From positions 4,596,001 through 4,660,000 of the forward strand of contig JALIGW010000016.1 in assembly GCA_023053685.1 (NCBI GenBank): 64,000 bases of DNA, given 5' to 3'. Source of the stretch: Diadophis punctatus similis. Its lineage: Eukaryota; Chordata; Lepidosauria; Squamata; Dipsadidae. The notes beneath the pieces are model-generated. The model saw only the letters and a program-made list of their open reading frames with translations, was not told the DNA's origin and searched no databases. Below, piece by piece: positions 1 to 9,551 of this stretch. Each line of letters begins with the position of its first letter. Position 1 is the stretch's first letter. The translations under genes and the position numbers were made by a program.

Positions 1-784
1 AGAGAGGTCAGCACCTGGGTGCTGAGAAGCAGGTGACAGCAAACTGCCTGGATCATTCTTGGGCAATCTGCAATGGTGTCTACTCTTCCAAGAAGAAAAA
101 CCCACACTGTAGCTTAGGGCATTCAAGGCAGTGAATTTCACATTGGCTTTGTGAATGCAGACTTTAAACAAATTAATCTATTGCTGTTCAACTGAGTGTA
201 AAATTAGTAGATTTACTGTTGCAAAAAAAGAGACGAAAAACAAGGGGGGAACCCCCAAAAGAATAAGGGGGGGGGATAAGGAGAGCATTCACTTCTATTT
301 TAATAAGGTTGTGGATGTGTCCCCCTAGCCTGCCAACAAAGCAGCTTTCAAAAATCTTTTGCAGCTGAACTCAGCCAACTTGGAAAAGCTACTGAACAAT
401 GTGTCCAAAGGACAACAGAACAGCCTGCGCCGAGCTGCCATGTTTAAATAGACATTTAGGACACTTGTTACAAGATCCGTAATTTGTGTCACTTTATAGC
501 TTTGCCAGCCAAAGAAACCCGTGGGGCTTGTTTTAGCTTCTTTTTAAAAATCTGGGCAGTGTTATAACCGCACGTTTTACTACAATGGTACTGTGCTTTA
601 AATTCCCCGTCCGCCCCCCACCCCCCAACCCAGTCTGTAAGAGATGGCTGGGATTTTTGTAAACTTCATCTTGTCAGCATTTGAATGTTGCCCTAAGCCT
701 CCGGTTCAACTGGAAATAAATAATGGCTCTGGTCTTATTTCTTATAATCTTTGAAAAGTAGGATGATGGTGATCTTCTTCACCT
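1..784. other. Unassigned non-repetitive sequence, possible 3' UTR
   Basis: No coding exon is seen. The stretch from about 300 to 720 is not one of the repeat families seen elsewhere here and ends in AATAAA at 715-720 on the plus strand, so it could be the 3' UTR of a gene lying to the left. In other vertebrates LNX2 neighbours MTIF3 on that side; this assignment rests on remembered gene order only, not on sequence match. Confidence 0.25.
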
Positions 785-1333
785 TTGGAAAAAAGTGCAA
801 AGAGGAACTAAGATGATTAAAGGTCTGGAAACTAAAACATATGAAGAACAGTTGCAGGAACTGGGTACAGCTAGTCTAGAGAAAAGAAGGACTAGGGGGT
901 GACATAATAGCAGTATTCCAGTATTTGAGGGGCTGCCACAAAGAAGAGAAGGTCAACTTATTTTCCAAAGCACCAGAAGACCAACACCCCCCCCCCCAAT
1001 GGATGGAAACCAATCAAGGAGAAAAGCAACCTGGAATTAAGGATAAACTTCCTAACAGTGAGGACAATTAACCAGTGGAACAGCTTGTTGTGGGTGCTCC
1101 ATCACTAGAGGTTTTTAAGAAGAGATTGGATAGCCACTTGTCTCAAATTGCTTCAGCAGGGGGTTGGACTAGAACAGGGGTCTTCAACCTTGGCAACTTT
1201 AAGCCTGGTGGACTTCAACTCCCAGAATTCCCCAGAATTCCCCAGGAGTTGAAGTCCTCCAGGCTTAAAGTTGCTAAGGTTGAAGACCCCTGGACTAGAA
1301 GACCTCCAAGTTCCCTTCCAGCTCTATTCTGAT
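785..1333 (+). mobile_element. CR1 LINE 3' end, 5'-truncated, interrupted by a palindromic hAT element
   Basis: The sequence encodes decayed pieces of the CR1 reverse-transcriptase C-terminus: a KMI-K-GLE region, an LRT-INQW-like region near 1060 and an EVFKKRLDSHLS segment at about 1105-1142. It ends with the family 3' signature GGACTAGAAGACCTCCAAG. The end is split by a 118-bp inverted-repeat element at 1175-1292. Typical 5'-truncated LINE debris with no intact frame. Confidence 0.85.
1175..1292. mobile_element. Palindromic hAT-type element (family D)
   Basis: Nearly the whole 118 bp folds back on itself: the left arm starts CAGGGGTCTTCAACC and the right arm ends with its complement. It is flanked by a perfect 8-bp direct repeat, GACTAGAA, at 1167-1174 and 1293-1300, inside a CR1 tail. 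The CAG..CTG ends and 8-bp duplication are those of hAT transposons. It has no coding capacity, so it is non-autonomous. Confidence 0.85.
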
Positions 1334-2169
1334 TGATCATGATGATGCCAAGTATAAACAGTTTCTGTTTTCCCATACACATGAAAATATCCTTTCACTT
1401 CTGTGGATGGATATATTTACCTGGGAAAAGGCCAGGGAAAGTATGAACAGAGAGAGACACACACACATCAAGGACTCTCCTTATTCTTCTCTATCACCAA
1501 TATGCAAATCAGAGGACAGTTTGGAGCTCCAGTGCAAACTTCCCAACACGCTTGTCACAATCCATTCCCTATAAACGGTTAGGATTATGAATCATCATTA
1601 AATAAATCTTTCAACTTCTGATGCTGAAAATACATTTCCAACATTTCTGAAATTATTAAAACTGTAGATTTTTCTGCCACATTCCAAAACTTGCTCATTT
1701 CTTCAATACCTCACCTAATCTGAAAAAAAGACTTCTATAGAACTACTGTAGTTAATGTTGTGATTATGGAAGATATAAAAACCATCTTGAGCCAGAACTG
1801 CAGAAAGACCCTATCAATTTTCTGTTGTTGTTTTTTAAGTTTCCTGACTGCAACTTTTTACATTATGGGATGCCTGAGTTTTAACCTATGCCTCAGTCAC
1901 CTTTTGTTTGGACAATTAAGTCTAAATATAGCAGGCACGTACGAACTTGGCACCTTCAACATATATTTGGGGCCTGTAATTCTTTCCAGCATCACTGGCT
2001 CCTACATCTATGATTCAAGGATCCCCTTTTGAGGACTTTCCAGCATTAGTTCCAGGTGGACCTGCGCTGCCATAAATAGAACTGGTACACAGTTTGGGTA
2101 TTATCCTAGACTTGCAACTCTAAGTAAACAAAAAATAAAAACAGTGGGAGCTGTAGCTGGCAGAGTTTT
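1334..2169. other. No recognisable gene or repeat
   Basis: AT-rich sequence. A stretch of about 30 bp near 1886-1915 (CCTATGCCTCAGTCACC and onward) recurs at 2228-2260, where it belongs to a decayed L2-like LINE, so part of this region may be the same old element. The open frame at 1760-2032 has no recognisable domain. Confidence 0.4.
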
Positions 2170-2369
2170 TAGACAGATGTGTGCCCACTGTGCCCTTCCC
2201 TGGATGGAGAGACCAATCTCACAGTTACCTATGCCTCAGTCACCTTTTGCTTGGACAATGGCAACGAATTCTACAAAGGATTGCTCATGAAAGCCACTCA
2301 GAAGCTACAACTGATCCAGAATATAGCAATGGAAATAGTTCTGGAAGTCCCATGAGAAATGGTTAAAGG
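2170..2369 (+). mobile_element. L2-like LINE remnant (reverse-transcriptase C-terminal region)
   Basis: In one frame this reads PSLDGETNLTVTYA, then FCLDNGNEFYKGLLMKATQ, then KLQLIQNIA. That parallels, residue by residue, the L2-like LINE near 63480-63614 (PFLDREALLTVTHA, RLDYCNALYMG, RLQLVQNAA). It is heavily diverged and short, hence ancient. A hAT-B element lies immediately downstream. Confidence 0.65.
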
Positions 2370-2377
2370 AACTGAAT

Positions 2378-2540
2378 CAGTGGTGGGTTCCTACCGGTTC
2401 GGCCCGGTTCGGGCGAACAGGTAGCAGCAGTGGCGGGAGGCTCTGCCCACCCGGCAGAATGTCATCACGGAGCTTCTGCACATGCTCCCGTGCATTCCCG
2501 TTCCCGAACCGGTAGCAAAGGTCACTGAAACCCACCACTG
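2378..2540. mobile_element. hAT-B non-autonomous element
   Basis: The ends are CAGTGGTGGGTTCCTACCGG and the inverted counterpart GAACCGGTAGC...CCCACCACTG. A perfect 8-bp target duplication, AACTGAAT, lies at 2370-2377 and 2541-2548. The interior is CpG-rich and non-coding. This is the shortest well-delimited copy of the most abundant DNA-transposon family in the window. Confidence 0.9.
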
Positions 2541-2550
2541 AACTGAATAT

Positions 2551-2893
2551 GTTTAGCCTGAAAAAGACAAGATTTAGAAGATATAGCAGTCCTCAAATAT
2601 TTAAAAGGTTATCAAATAAGAGGGAGAGTGAACTTGTTCTATGTTGCACTAGAGGTCAGAATCAATAGGTTGAAACTACAGGGAAATAAATTTGGCTACA
2701 GTGTTAGGATGGATTTTCTAACAGTAAAACCTGTCAACCGGTGGCAAAGGTTGCTTCTTGAAATGGCGCAATCCCTTTCACCAGAGGTCTTCAGAAGCTG
2801 GACGGCCAGCTGTCCAAAGTGCTTTAGCAGATCCTGGGGTGTATAGGAGGTTGGACTAGATGACCTCTAAGAATTAAATCTATGATTCTATTA
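2551..2893 (+). mobile_element. Old CR1-like LINE 3' end
   Basis: The 3' part carries the CR1 signature GTTGGACTAGATGACCTC followed by a TATGATTCTATT-type tail. Upstream, a decayed frame keeps FLTV-PVNRWQ-LL and LSPEVF, corresponding to the CR1 C-terminus. It is more diverged than the CR1 copies further right. Confidence 0.65.
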
Positions 2894-3837
2894 TTAACAT
2901 TTTTTAAAAAAATAGGCAAACAACAACTAAGCTACAAAATTCCTAATGACCAGTAGATGCCAGCAAAGATTGCATGTAGTGGTGGTTCATTTTTCTTCAC
3001 CTAGATATCGTAGAGCTAACAGAGAGCCCATTCTTTAAAGAACACAATTCTGATGCATTATCAGGAGCAATGGTGTCTTCTTTTTCAATCCAATCCAAAG
3101 GGCTGGATTTTGCAATCTACGTCCTGCTTTCTGCACAATATCTAAGACAGCAAATAATCAAGAGGATAAAATGCACCATAACAGAATCCTGTGAAATAGT
3201 ACAGCTCTCACATCTCCATTCACATGGCATATTCCCATAAACACGGTCTGAAAGTCCTAGCTGAAGCTTCTAACAGCAGTTTCCTCTCAAGACAAAGGTA
3301 GCAGTGCCCTCTGCAGCATTACACAAAACAAAGAGGTGTTTTGTACTAGTTGTGTAGGATGGCCTTCAAGACCGTGAGAAATGCCATATGAAACTTCGTA
3401 TTTGTATGTTGGCTAGGGATGACAGAAGCTATATTCTAGCACATCTGACTTGGAAAAGGTTTATCTCCAGCAGGCAGGCTCAATTCTTCTTCTAAATGAA
3501 ACTGCCACTATATAATTTTTAATGTGATAGACAAGCGAAAATTTAAATACATGTAACATACCGATATTAACAGTATTTTTAGTTAACGTTAGATTAAATT
3601 AAATTAAATTGTCCACTTTTTGGGTTGTATTTTTTAGCATGTCATTCTTAGCCAAGTTGAAGTCCATAGGTCTTAAAAGGAGAAAGGCTGGAATCTCAGA
3701 ATGTGCTATGCCTCAAAAAAGCAAACATGCATTTCCGGCCTAACATTTTAGCCTATAATGTGATTTACTTTAGTGGGTTTCATGAGCCGGTGGCTTTTAA
3801 TTCATGGTTTATTATTTGGGGCGGGGAGGAGGAGATT
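2894..3837. other. No gene seen
   Basis: Unique-looking AT-rich sequence without a coding exon or recognised repeat. Two weak CTCF-like motifs lie at 2950-2963 and 3304-3317; neither is a perfect match. Confidence 0.4.
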
Positions 3838-3935
3838 CAAGTCAGTCCTGATTCTTGGCGATTGCCTGGAAAAGTCGCTGTGGTTCTTGGCAAGACTTCG
3901 GGAGTGGTTTTTGCCATTGCCTGCTTCCTGAAGTA
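3838..3935 (-). mobile_element. SINE fragment (Sauria/Squam-type)
   Basis: Its reverse complement contains GGCAATGGCAAAAACCACT and AAGAATCAGGAC, matching the middle and tail of the longer minus-strand SINE at 26271-26512. The tRNA-like head is missing. Confidence 0.5.
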
Positions 3936-3937
3936 AA

Positions 3938-4333
3938 GAATAGAATAGGAAATATAGAACAGGAATAGGAATAGAATAATCTGGAAGGGACCATGGAGGT
4001 CTTCTAGTCCAGCCCCCTGCTCAAGCAGGGGAACCTATACCATTTCAGACAAGTGACTGTCCAGACTCTTCTTAAAAACCTCCAGTGATGAAGCATCTAC
4101 AATATCTGAAGGCAAGCTCTGGTTAATTGTCCTCACTCTTAGGACGTTTCTCCTTAATTCCAGGTTGCTTCTCTCCTTGAATAGTTTCCATCCTTTGTTT
4201 CTTGTCCTGCCCTCAGGTGCTTTGGAGAATAATTTGACCCCATCTTCTTTGTGGCAGCCCCTCAAACACTGAAATACAAGGAGGGATCTGGTGAACTTCT
4301 CCCAAAGAAGGCAGGTAGGCAACGAAGCCACAG
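3938..4333 (-). mobile_element. CR1 LINE 3' end
   Basis: On the minus strand this encodes the CR1 C-terminal segment (ERSNLELRRNVL, VRTINQSLPS, SLEVFKKSLDSHLSEMV), followed by the family tail and a degenerate TAGAA-type microsatellite at 3938-3975. The 5' end is truncated and frames are decayed. Confidence 0.85.
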
Positions 4334-4489
4334 GAGTCTAGGCAGCGATCACTGGCTCCTTTGTGGAGCAAGGCAAGCGATGGCTGTGAGGAACAACCGC
4401 CAGTCCTAACTGCTTCGCTAGCTCATCTACTTTTTTTACTTCCTTGCTCTGATCAAAGCGCCAACAGGAGAAAACAAAGGTATTAGACG

Positions 4490-4625
4490 CAGTGTTTCCC
4501 AACCTTGGCAACTTGAAGATGTCTGGACTTCAACTCCCAGAATTCCCCAGCCAGCATTCGCTGGCTGGGGAATTCTGGGAATTGAAGTCCAGATATCTTC
4601 AAGTTGCCAAGGTTGGGAAACACTG
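4490..4625. mobile_element. Palindromic hAT-type element (family D), 136 bp
   Basis: An almost perfect inverted repeat: arms begin CAGTGTTTCCCAACCTTGGC and meet around a spacer of about 6 bp near 4555-4560. The flanks are only loosely similar (ATTAGACG and TTTAGAGA). It has the same length and nearly the same sequence as the copy at 5927-6062. It lies just upstream of the CpG-rich promoter region. Confidence 0.85.
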
Positions 4626-4991
4626 TTTAGAGAGTGTTGAGAGACTATTCGTAGCTCGGATTGTAGTTTTGGGCAAGGGTCCGTGGACGGACCCCCTGCC
4701 AAAACAAAGGCATTGCCCTTCCTCCGCGCGGGTCCCGCTCGTCCGCCACGCCAAAGCAAGAGGGCTGGCGAGAGAGCGGGGCGGCTGCTTAGTGCTTACT
4801 CCCACAAGACTCTTCCTTTCCTTCTCAATTGTGGAACGCGACCTTCCACTGGCTGCCGGACTAAGAAACACCGACACTCGAAACCCCACCCCCCCAAACA
4901 TGGTAAGGAGTCGGAGCAACACGCATGCTCGCCCCGGGCGCCTACAGCCGTTCGCTGGGAAAACCACCCTAGTGCGGGCGCGCGCGAAGGG

Positions 4992-5003
4992 CGCGCATGC
5001 GCA
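4992..5003. promoter_or_regulatory. NRF-1 binding motif
   Basis: CGCGCATGCGCA matches the YGCGCAYGCGCR consensus at all 12 positions and lies inside a CpG-rich region upstream of MTIF3, in host sequence rather than in a recognised transposon. Confidence 0.6.
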
Positions 5004-5102
5004 AGGAAGGAGATTCCTTGGATTGACGTGGGATCTCCGAGAAGACGGTTCCAAGAATACAAAGGAAGAGCGGCTGGCGAGTCCCTGAGGTGCTTTTTCA
5101 AA

Positions 5103-5225
5103 CGGTAGCTGGACCTTCTTCTTTTTTTTTGCTTGAAAACGTTTCGCTTCTCATCCAGAACTGAGGAAAACTGAGCAGCGAAACATTTTCGAGCAAAAAA
5201 CAAAAAAAGGTCCAGCTGCCTTTTG
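5103..5225. repeat. Hairpin repeat with GAAACG arms, possibly Penelope-related
   Basis: Outer arms GGTAGCTGGACCTT and AAGGTCCAGCTGCC and inner arms GCTTGAAAACGTTTCGCT and AGCGAAACATTTTCGAGC form two nested inverted repeats. The minus strand of the left inner arm reads GGATGAGAAGCGAAACG, a sequence motif I associate with Penelope-like terminal regions. It sits within the CpG-rich region. Confidence 0.4.
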
Positions 5226-5844
5226 GAAAAAAAACACACCACCATACACCTTCGGGACAACCGCGACCTTGGATAACGGAGCCTCTCCTCAGCCAGTGCC
5301 TAGGGAGGTTTTAACCCCGCCCCCTTAGCTCGCGAGCTCCTCCTCTTCCTCTCTGGCATTTCCGCCTCTTCCTTTCCCCCACCCCACCCCCGTTCCTGCA
5401 CTGGGGCTTCCGGATCAGGTGAAAGAGTGAGTGAGTGAGTGAGTATCTCTATCTTGCGCTGGTTCCCCGGGCGAGGCAGCGACTCCCTGAAAGGCCTGAG
5501 ATTGGCAGCTGCATTTGCAGTGGTTTCTTTTTCTTTCCTTTTCTGTTTAAAGAAGCCCCAAATGGAGTTATTTCTATGAAAGCGGTTAGGAAACGGCCGT
5601 CCTGGGTCGCCTTGGCTTGGGATACACACCCTGGCCGTCTTCGCGTAACGGCTCAACTGACCTTCGTGCCTGCGTTTGTCCACTGCACCCTAACTCAGTT
5701 TCTCAGTCTTTAAAAGGGGCGGATGTCTAAAGAGCCTGAAGTCCACATATCTTGTAAAGTTGGCATGGTTGAGGAAACACTGCCGTAAACCTCTCCGTGA
5801 GCAGCTCGCAGTCCTCTGGCTTGAAAAAATGGCTTGCTTTAGCC

Positions 5845-6142
5845 CAGAGTTCTTCAAACTTGGCAACTTGAAGACTTTTGGACTTCAACTCCCAGAATTC
5901 TCCAGCCAGCATAGCATAGACTAGACCAGTGTTTCCCAACCTTGGCAACTTGAAGATGTCTGGACTTCAATTCCCAGAATTCCCCAGCCAGCGAATGCTG
6001 GCTGGGGAATTCTGGGAGTTGAAGTCCAGATATCTTCAAGTTGCCAAGGTTGGGAAACACTGGACTAGACAGCATAGCACAGCATAGAGAATTCTGGGAG
6101 TTGAAGTCCACAAGTCTTAAAAGTAGCCAAGTTTGGGGACCC
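5845..6142. mobile_element. Family D element split by another family D element
   Basis: The left arm starts near 5845 (CAGAGTTCTTCAAACTTGGC) and the right arm ends near 6142 (GCCAAGTTTGGGGACC). Between them lies a complete second palindromic element at 5927-6062. The outer copy is more diverged and therefore older. Confidence 0.7.
5927..6062. mobile_element. Palindromic hAT-type element (family D), 136 bp, nested
   Basis: Near-perfect foldback with CAGTG..CACTG ends and a perfect 8-bp duplication GACTAGAC at 5919-5926 and 6063-6070. Inverting it gives a sequence that differs from the copy at 4490-4625 at only a few positions, so the two are recent sisters in opposite orientation. Confidence 0.9.
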
Positions 6143-6144
6143 AT

Positions 6145-6655
6145 TTTTATTTATTTTGTCAAGTAGGTATTTGATAATATACATAAGTAAAACATTATTT
6201 GAATACATAAAATGGGTACAAATAAAAGGGAACATTTGGACAGGGAAGGTAGGCACGCTGGTGCGCTTATGTACGCCCCTTACAGACCTCTTAGGAATGG
6301 GGTGAGGTCAACAGTAGACAGTTTAAGGTTAAAACTTTGGGGATTTGGGGATGAAACCACAGAATCAGGTAGTGAGTTCCAGGCATTGACCACTCTGTTG
6401 CTGAAGTCGTATTTTCTGCAATTGAGTTTGGAGCGGTTCACTTTGAGTTTGTATCTGTTGCGTGCTCATGTATTGTTGTGGTTGAAGCTGAAGTAGTCGT
6501 TGACAGGTAGGACGTCATAGCAGATAATTTTATGAACTACGCTTAGGTCATGCCGAAGGCGACGTAGTTCTAAGTTTTCTAATCCCAGAATTTCAAGTCT
6601 GGTGGCGTAAGGTATTCTGTTGCGAGCAGAGGAGTGGAGGACTCTTCTTGTAAAA
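6145..6655 (-). mobile_element. CR1-like LINE 3' end
   Basis: The minus strand reads FTRRVLHSSARNRIPYATR, then LEILGLENLELRRLRHDLS, then VVNAWNSLPDSVVSSP and LSTVDLTPFLRGL before a stop. This is the C-terminal region of a CR1-clade LINE, followed by a 3' end reaching into the flank near 6145. One stop interrupts the frame. It differs from the copies with the GGACTAGAAGACC tail, so it is a second CR1-like lineage. Confidence 0.7.
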
Positions 6656-6985
6656 TATCTATTATATATAATATATTATAATATATAGTATAGTATAATA
6701 TAGTATAGTATAATAAATATAATTATATTATATTATATTATATTATATTATATTATATATTATATTAATATATTAATATTATATTAATATAATATAATAT
6801 AATAAATATAATATAATATAATATAATATAATATAATAAATATAATATAATATAATATAATATAATATAATATAATATAATATAATATAATATAATATAA
6901 TATAATATAATTAATATAATTATAATGTAATGTAATGTAATATAATTATAATATAATATAATATAATAAATATAATATATATTCT
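6656..6985. repeat. AT-rich ATATT/TATAA-type microsatellite
   Basis: About 330 bp of imperfect 5-bp AT repeats (AATAT / ATATT units with interruptions). Open frames across it are artefacts of the missing stop in this composition. Confidence 0.9.
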
Positions 6986-7603
6986 CGTAAAATTTAGCCC
7001 TTCCCAGGCAAGCTAAGGCTTGAATGGATTTTGCCACCGGGATCGTTCATGATCGAAGCGCAAGATGCAGTAGCTATGACCGCACCTAAAAACGTAGTTT
7101 TGGGTTGGAGGAATCTCCTCCCAGGTTCCTCAAAAACAACTAGCCACTTGCAGGCCTGCAGCTTGTGTCTACTAAATCCACATTTTCTGCTGCTTGAAGT
7201 ATGTTGCCTGTCCCTTTTTGTTTGGCAGCGGGTTTCGAAACCTTTCCAATCCCATAGTGCACCTAGAAAAAAATTTGCATAAAGGTGGTATTGTGAATAC
7301 CTTTATCCTCAGGGATTCTTTTGTCACTGCTTCACTTGTGGAGAACATAAATTTGGAAGCCACTGCCCCAATGCTAAAGAGATGATAAAATACAGGGATT
7401 GCTGCTCTCTTGTAGTTTAAATTTAAGAATAAAAATGACACTAGGTCATGCATCCAGCATCCCAAAGATTCTGCAAGGAGTTCTACGACAGAATAAAACC
7501 AATAGAGCTTTTTAAACGTTTATTCTAATCCAGGCAATTTTCTATCACTAGAGTTTTACCTCTTCCTCAGAGGTCTGTGAATTGTTTTTAACATGATCTA
7601 TGG
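6986..7603. other. No gene seen (putative MTIF3 intron 1)
   Basis: A short open stretch at 7310-7400 contains several Cys and His codons, but the spacing does not fit a CCHC knuckle and it is not assigned. Confidence 0.4.
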
Positions 7604-8061
7604 CCATGATGGTGAACCTATGGCATGCGTGCCACAGGTGGCATGTGGAGCCATATCTGCAGGCATCCGAGCCATTGCCCTAGCTAAGCTCCAGCACGCA
7701 TGTGCGCAACGGCCAGCTAATTTTCGGTTCGCATGGAGGCTCTGGGAGGGCATTTTTGGCCTCTGGAGGACTTCCGGGGGGGCGGGGAGGCCGTTTTCGC
7801 TCTCCCCAGGCTCCAAGAAAGCCTCTGGAGCCAGGGGAGGGCAAAAAATGGGTCTACCGGGCCCACCCGTAGTCGGGAAATGGGGGAACTGGGGGGGTTG
7901 TGCGCGCATGCGCAGGGGATGTAGCAGCGTGGGGGGGGGTCGTGCACGCATGCACAGGGGGCAGGGCATGTGGGGCATTGAATTATGAGTGTGGGCACAT
8001 GCTCTATCGTGTGCGAACGCGTGTTTTTGGCACCCAAGGAAAAAAAGGTTCGCCATCACTG
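7604..8061. mobile_element. hAT-A non-autonomous element
   Basis: Ends CCATGATGGTGAACC and GGTTCGCCATCACTG are inverted repeats. Flanks ATCTATGG (7596-7603) and TTCTATGG (8062-8069) are a 7/8 target duplication. The interior is GC-rich, with repeated GGAGGC/GCCTCC blocks and a perfect NRF-1 consensus at 7903-7914. Non-coding despite long GC-driven frames. Confidence 0.85.
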
Positions 8062-8364
8062 TTCTATGGTCTGCTCTAACCATTACTGAAAATGGATTTT
8101 GAAAAGAAAATACCTCACTGAGGTGTTGTGTTGAACAGAAATTTCCTACAGTAGTATTCCTTTAAATGTATCTTAAAGAAATTATAGGAGTTGTAATTCG
8201 ACGTATTGGAGGACATCTGGTTAAACAAAGACTGCTGTGACCTCATAGATGATACATGTAAAAAACTTACATAATGTACATTTCTTACAAGGCTGTACTT
8301 TTTGGATACAGGCACTATTGGTCCCTTTCTGAATGGTTTACAGCCAAGGGTTTAGGGACCCTGA

Positions 8365-8546
8365 GTCACCAGCTGCTGTGGCCTAGAGGTGGAGCTCTTG
8401 CCTCACAATCAGGAAGTTGTGAGTTCGATCCTAGGTAGAGGCAGTTAGATCCTAGGTAGAGGCAGATGTAGGGTCTCCTGCTTGGTTGGAGACCAATGGA
8501 CTAGATGACCTGTAAGGTCCCTTCCAACTCTGTTAATCTGTCTGTT
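8365..8546 (+). mobile_element. tRNA-derived SINE with CR1-type 3' tail
   Basis: The head carries polymerase III box A- and box B-like motifs (TGGCCTAGAGGTGG near 8379 and GAGTTCGATCC near 8421). The tail (GGACTAGATGACCTGTAAGG, CCCTTCCAACTCTGTTAAT) is the same 3' end found on the CR1 LINEs here, so CR1 machinery probably mobilised it. A CCTAGGTAGAGGCAG segment is duplicated in tandem near 8430-8465. Confidence 0.75.
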
Positions 8547-9093
8547 AAAGATCACACTAAGCTTAAATTTCATTTCCTCATTTTTTTAATCTCATTTATT
8601 AAGCCATGGCTTCTAAATTTAAGAATTAGATTAACATCTTATTCAATAATCCAGTATTAAGCAACCATAGCTTAACATGCTGTTTAAATTTAAAATGATG
8701 TCAGTACATAGATAGCCTTATTGTCATATGAGTTATAAGTATTTTATACACATATTATTTCTTATATCTGTTGCATTATTAATATTTTGGGTATGGGTTC
8801 ATTTTATTGAACAAATAGCACATTCACACAACTTTAAAAAAATCTCTGCAGTTTTTTCTATTCAATAAAAATGAACTAATCACTGTTTTTCAGCATTTAG
8901 CAGTTTAATATTTTCTTTGTCAAGGTGTCTTTAAAACATGTTTTTAAAAGTTTGAAACTCTTAAAATTAAATTTCAAACAATATAACTTTACATGATAAT
9001 ATTTCTAAATTAAAATGATAACTTGACAATGAACCTAAAAATAATACATTTTGATTGCATGGTTATAGGTTTATTTTTCTGCCCCCATCCTAG
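8547..9093 (+). other. Unique AT-rich sequence ending in the MTIF3 splice acceptor
   Basis: No repeat or coding signal until the pyrimidine tract and acceptor TTTTTCTGCCCCCATCCTAG ending at 9093, which opens the first coding exon of MTIF3. Confidence 0.5.
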
Positions 9094-9094
9094 A

Positions 9095-9551
9095 ATGACG
9101 TCATTATACTTGAAGAAATTACTGGATCTGGCTGGAAGGAAAGAAGTGAATTCCATAACTCGGTATATTGCCAGCTTCAGGATGCAACCAGAGAAAAACA
9201 CAGCAATAGCTCAGATTTGGCTAAAAACAGTACATGATAAAAAAGGCTCTAGCAATCGAGCATTCTGTACAAAAGTCACTGAAGAGAAAAGAAAAAAGAA
9301 AAATGCCAGGGAAACATTTGAAAGTGTTGGGAGGAGAATCCCATACAACAGGATACAACTAATGGATGAGAATGGCGAAGACATGGGAGAAATGCATAGG
9401 GCAAATGTACTCCGTATCATGGACGAAAGAGGGATGACTCTTGTCCTGCTATCTGAAAAAACAGATCCACCCAAGTATGGACTAATGACAGGAAAACAAA
9501 TTTATGAACAGCGTCTCAAAATCAGAGATGAGAAAGGCAGCCCCAAAGCAG
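9095..9551 (+). CDS. MTIF3: MTIF3 coding exon 1
   Basis: Exon starts at 9094 after CATCCTAG; ATG at 9095. It encodes 152 codons plus one base: presequence, linker rich in Lys (VTEEKRKKKNARE) and the IF3 N-domain. Donor CAGGTATAC follows AAAGCAG at 9551. Confidence 0.93.

Larger units (their letters stand above)
4640..5480 (+). promoter_or_regulatory. CpG-rich region, putative MTIF3 promoter / first exon
   Basis: Dense in CpG compared with its AT-rich surroundings. It contains a perfect NRF-1 consensus at 4992-5003 and a GC-box-like CCCGCCCCC near 5322. It lies 3.6-4.4 kb upstream of the first coding exon of MTIF3, which begins directly at a splice acceptor, so a non-coding first exon must lie upstream. 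NRF-1 is the expected regulator of genes for mitochondrial translation factors. Direction of transcription and the exon's donor site were not resolved. Open frames on both strands here reflect GC bias. Confidence 0.6.

Noticed and set aside
4599..5260. Long overlapping frames in the MTIF3 upstream CpG region
   Set aside because: Same reason: low stop density in CpG-rich DNA, and parts fall inside a palindromic transposon.
7310..7415. Cys/His-rich reading FCHCFTCGEHKFGSHC resembling a zinc knuckle
   Set aside because: Spacing does not fit CX2CX4HX4C, there is no start or splice context, and it lies in a presumed intron among repeats.
7598..8083. 161-codon frame on the minus strand
   Set aside because: Lies wholly inside the hAT-A element defined by inverted ends and flanking duplication; GC-rich non-coding interior.
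8371..8440. Possible functional tRNA gene (box A and box B present)
   Set aside because: It is fused to a CR1-type tail and has no clean cloverleaf; it is a SINE head.
9023..9094. Earlier in-frame Met for MTIF3
   Set aside because: It lies upstream of a strong pyrimidine tract and AG at 9092-9093; the ATG at 9095 directly after the acceptor gives a normal-length protein.
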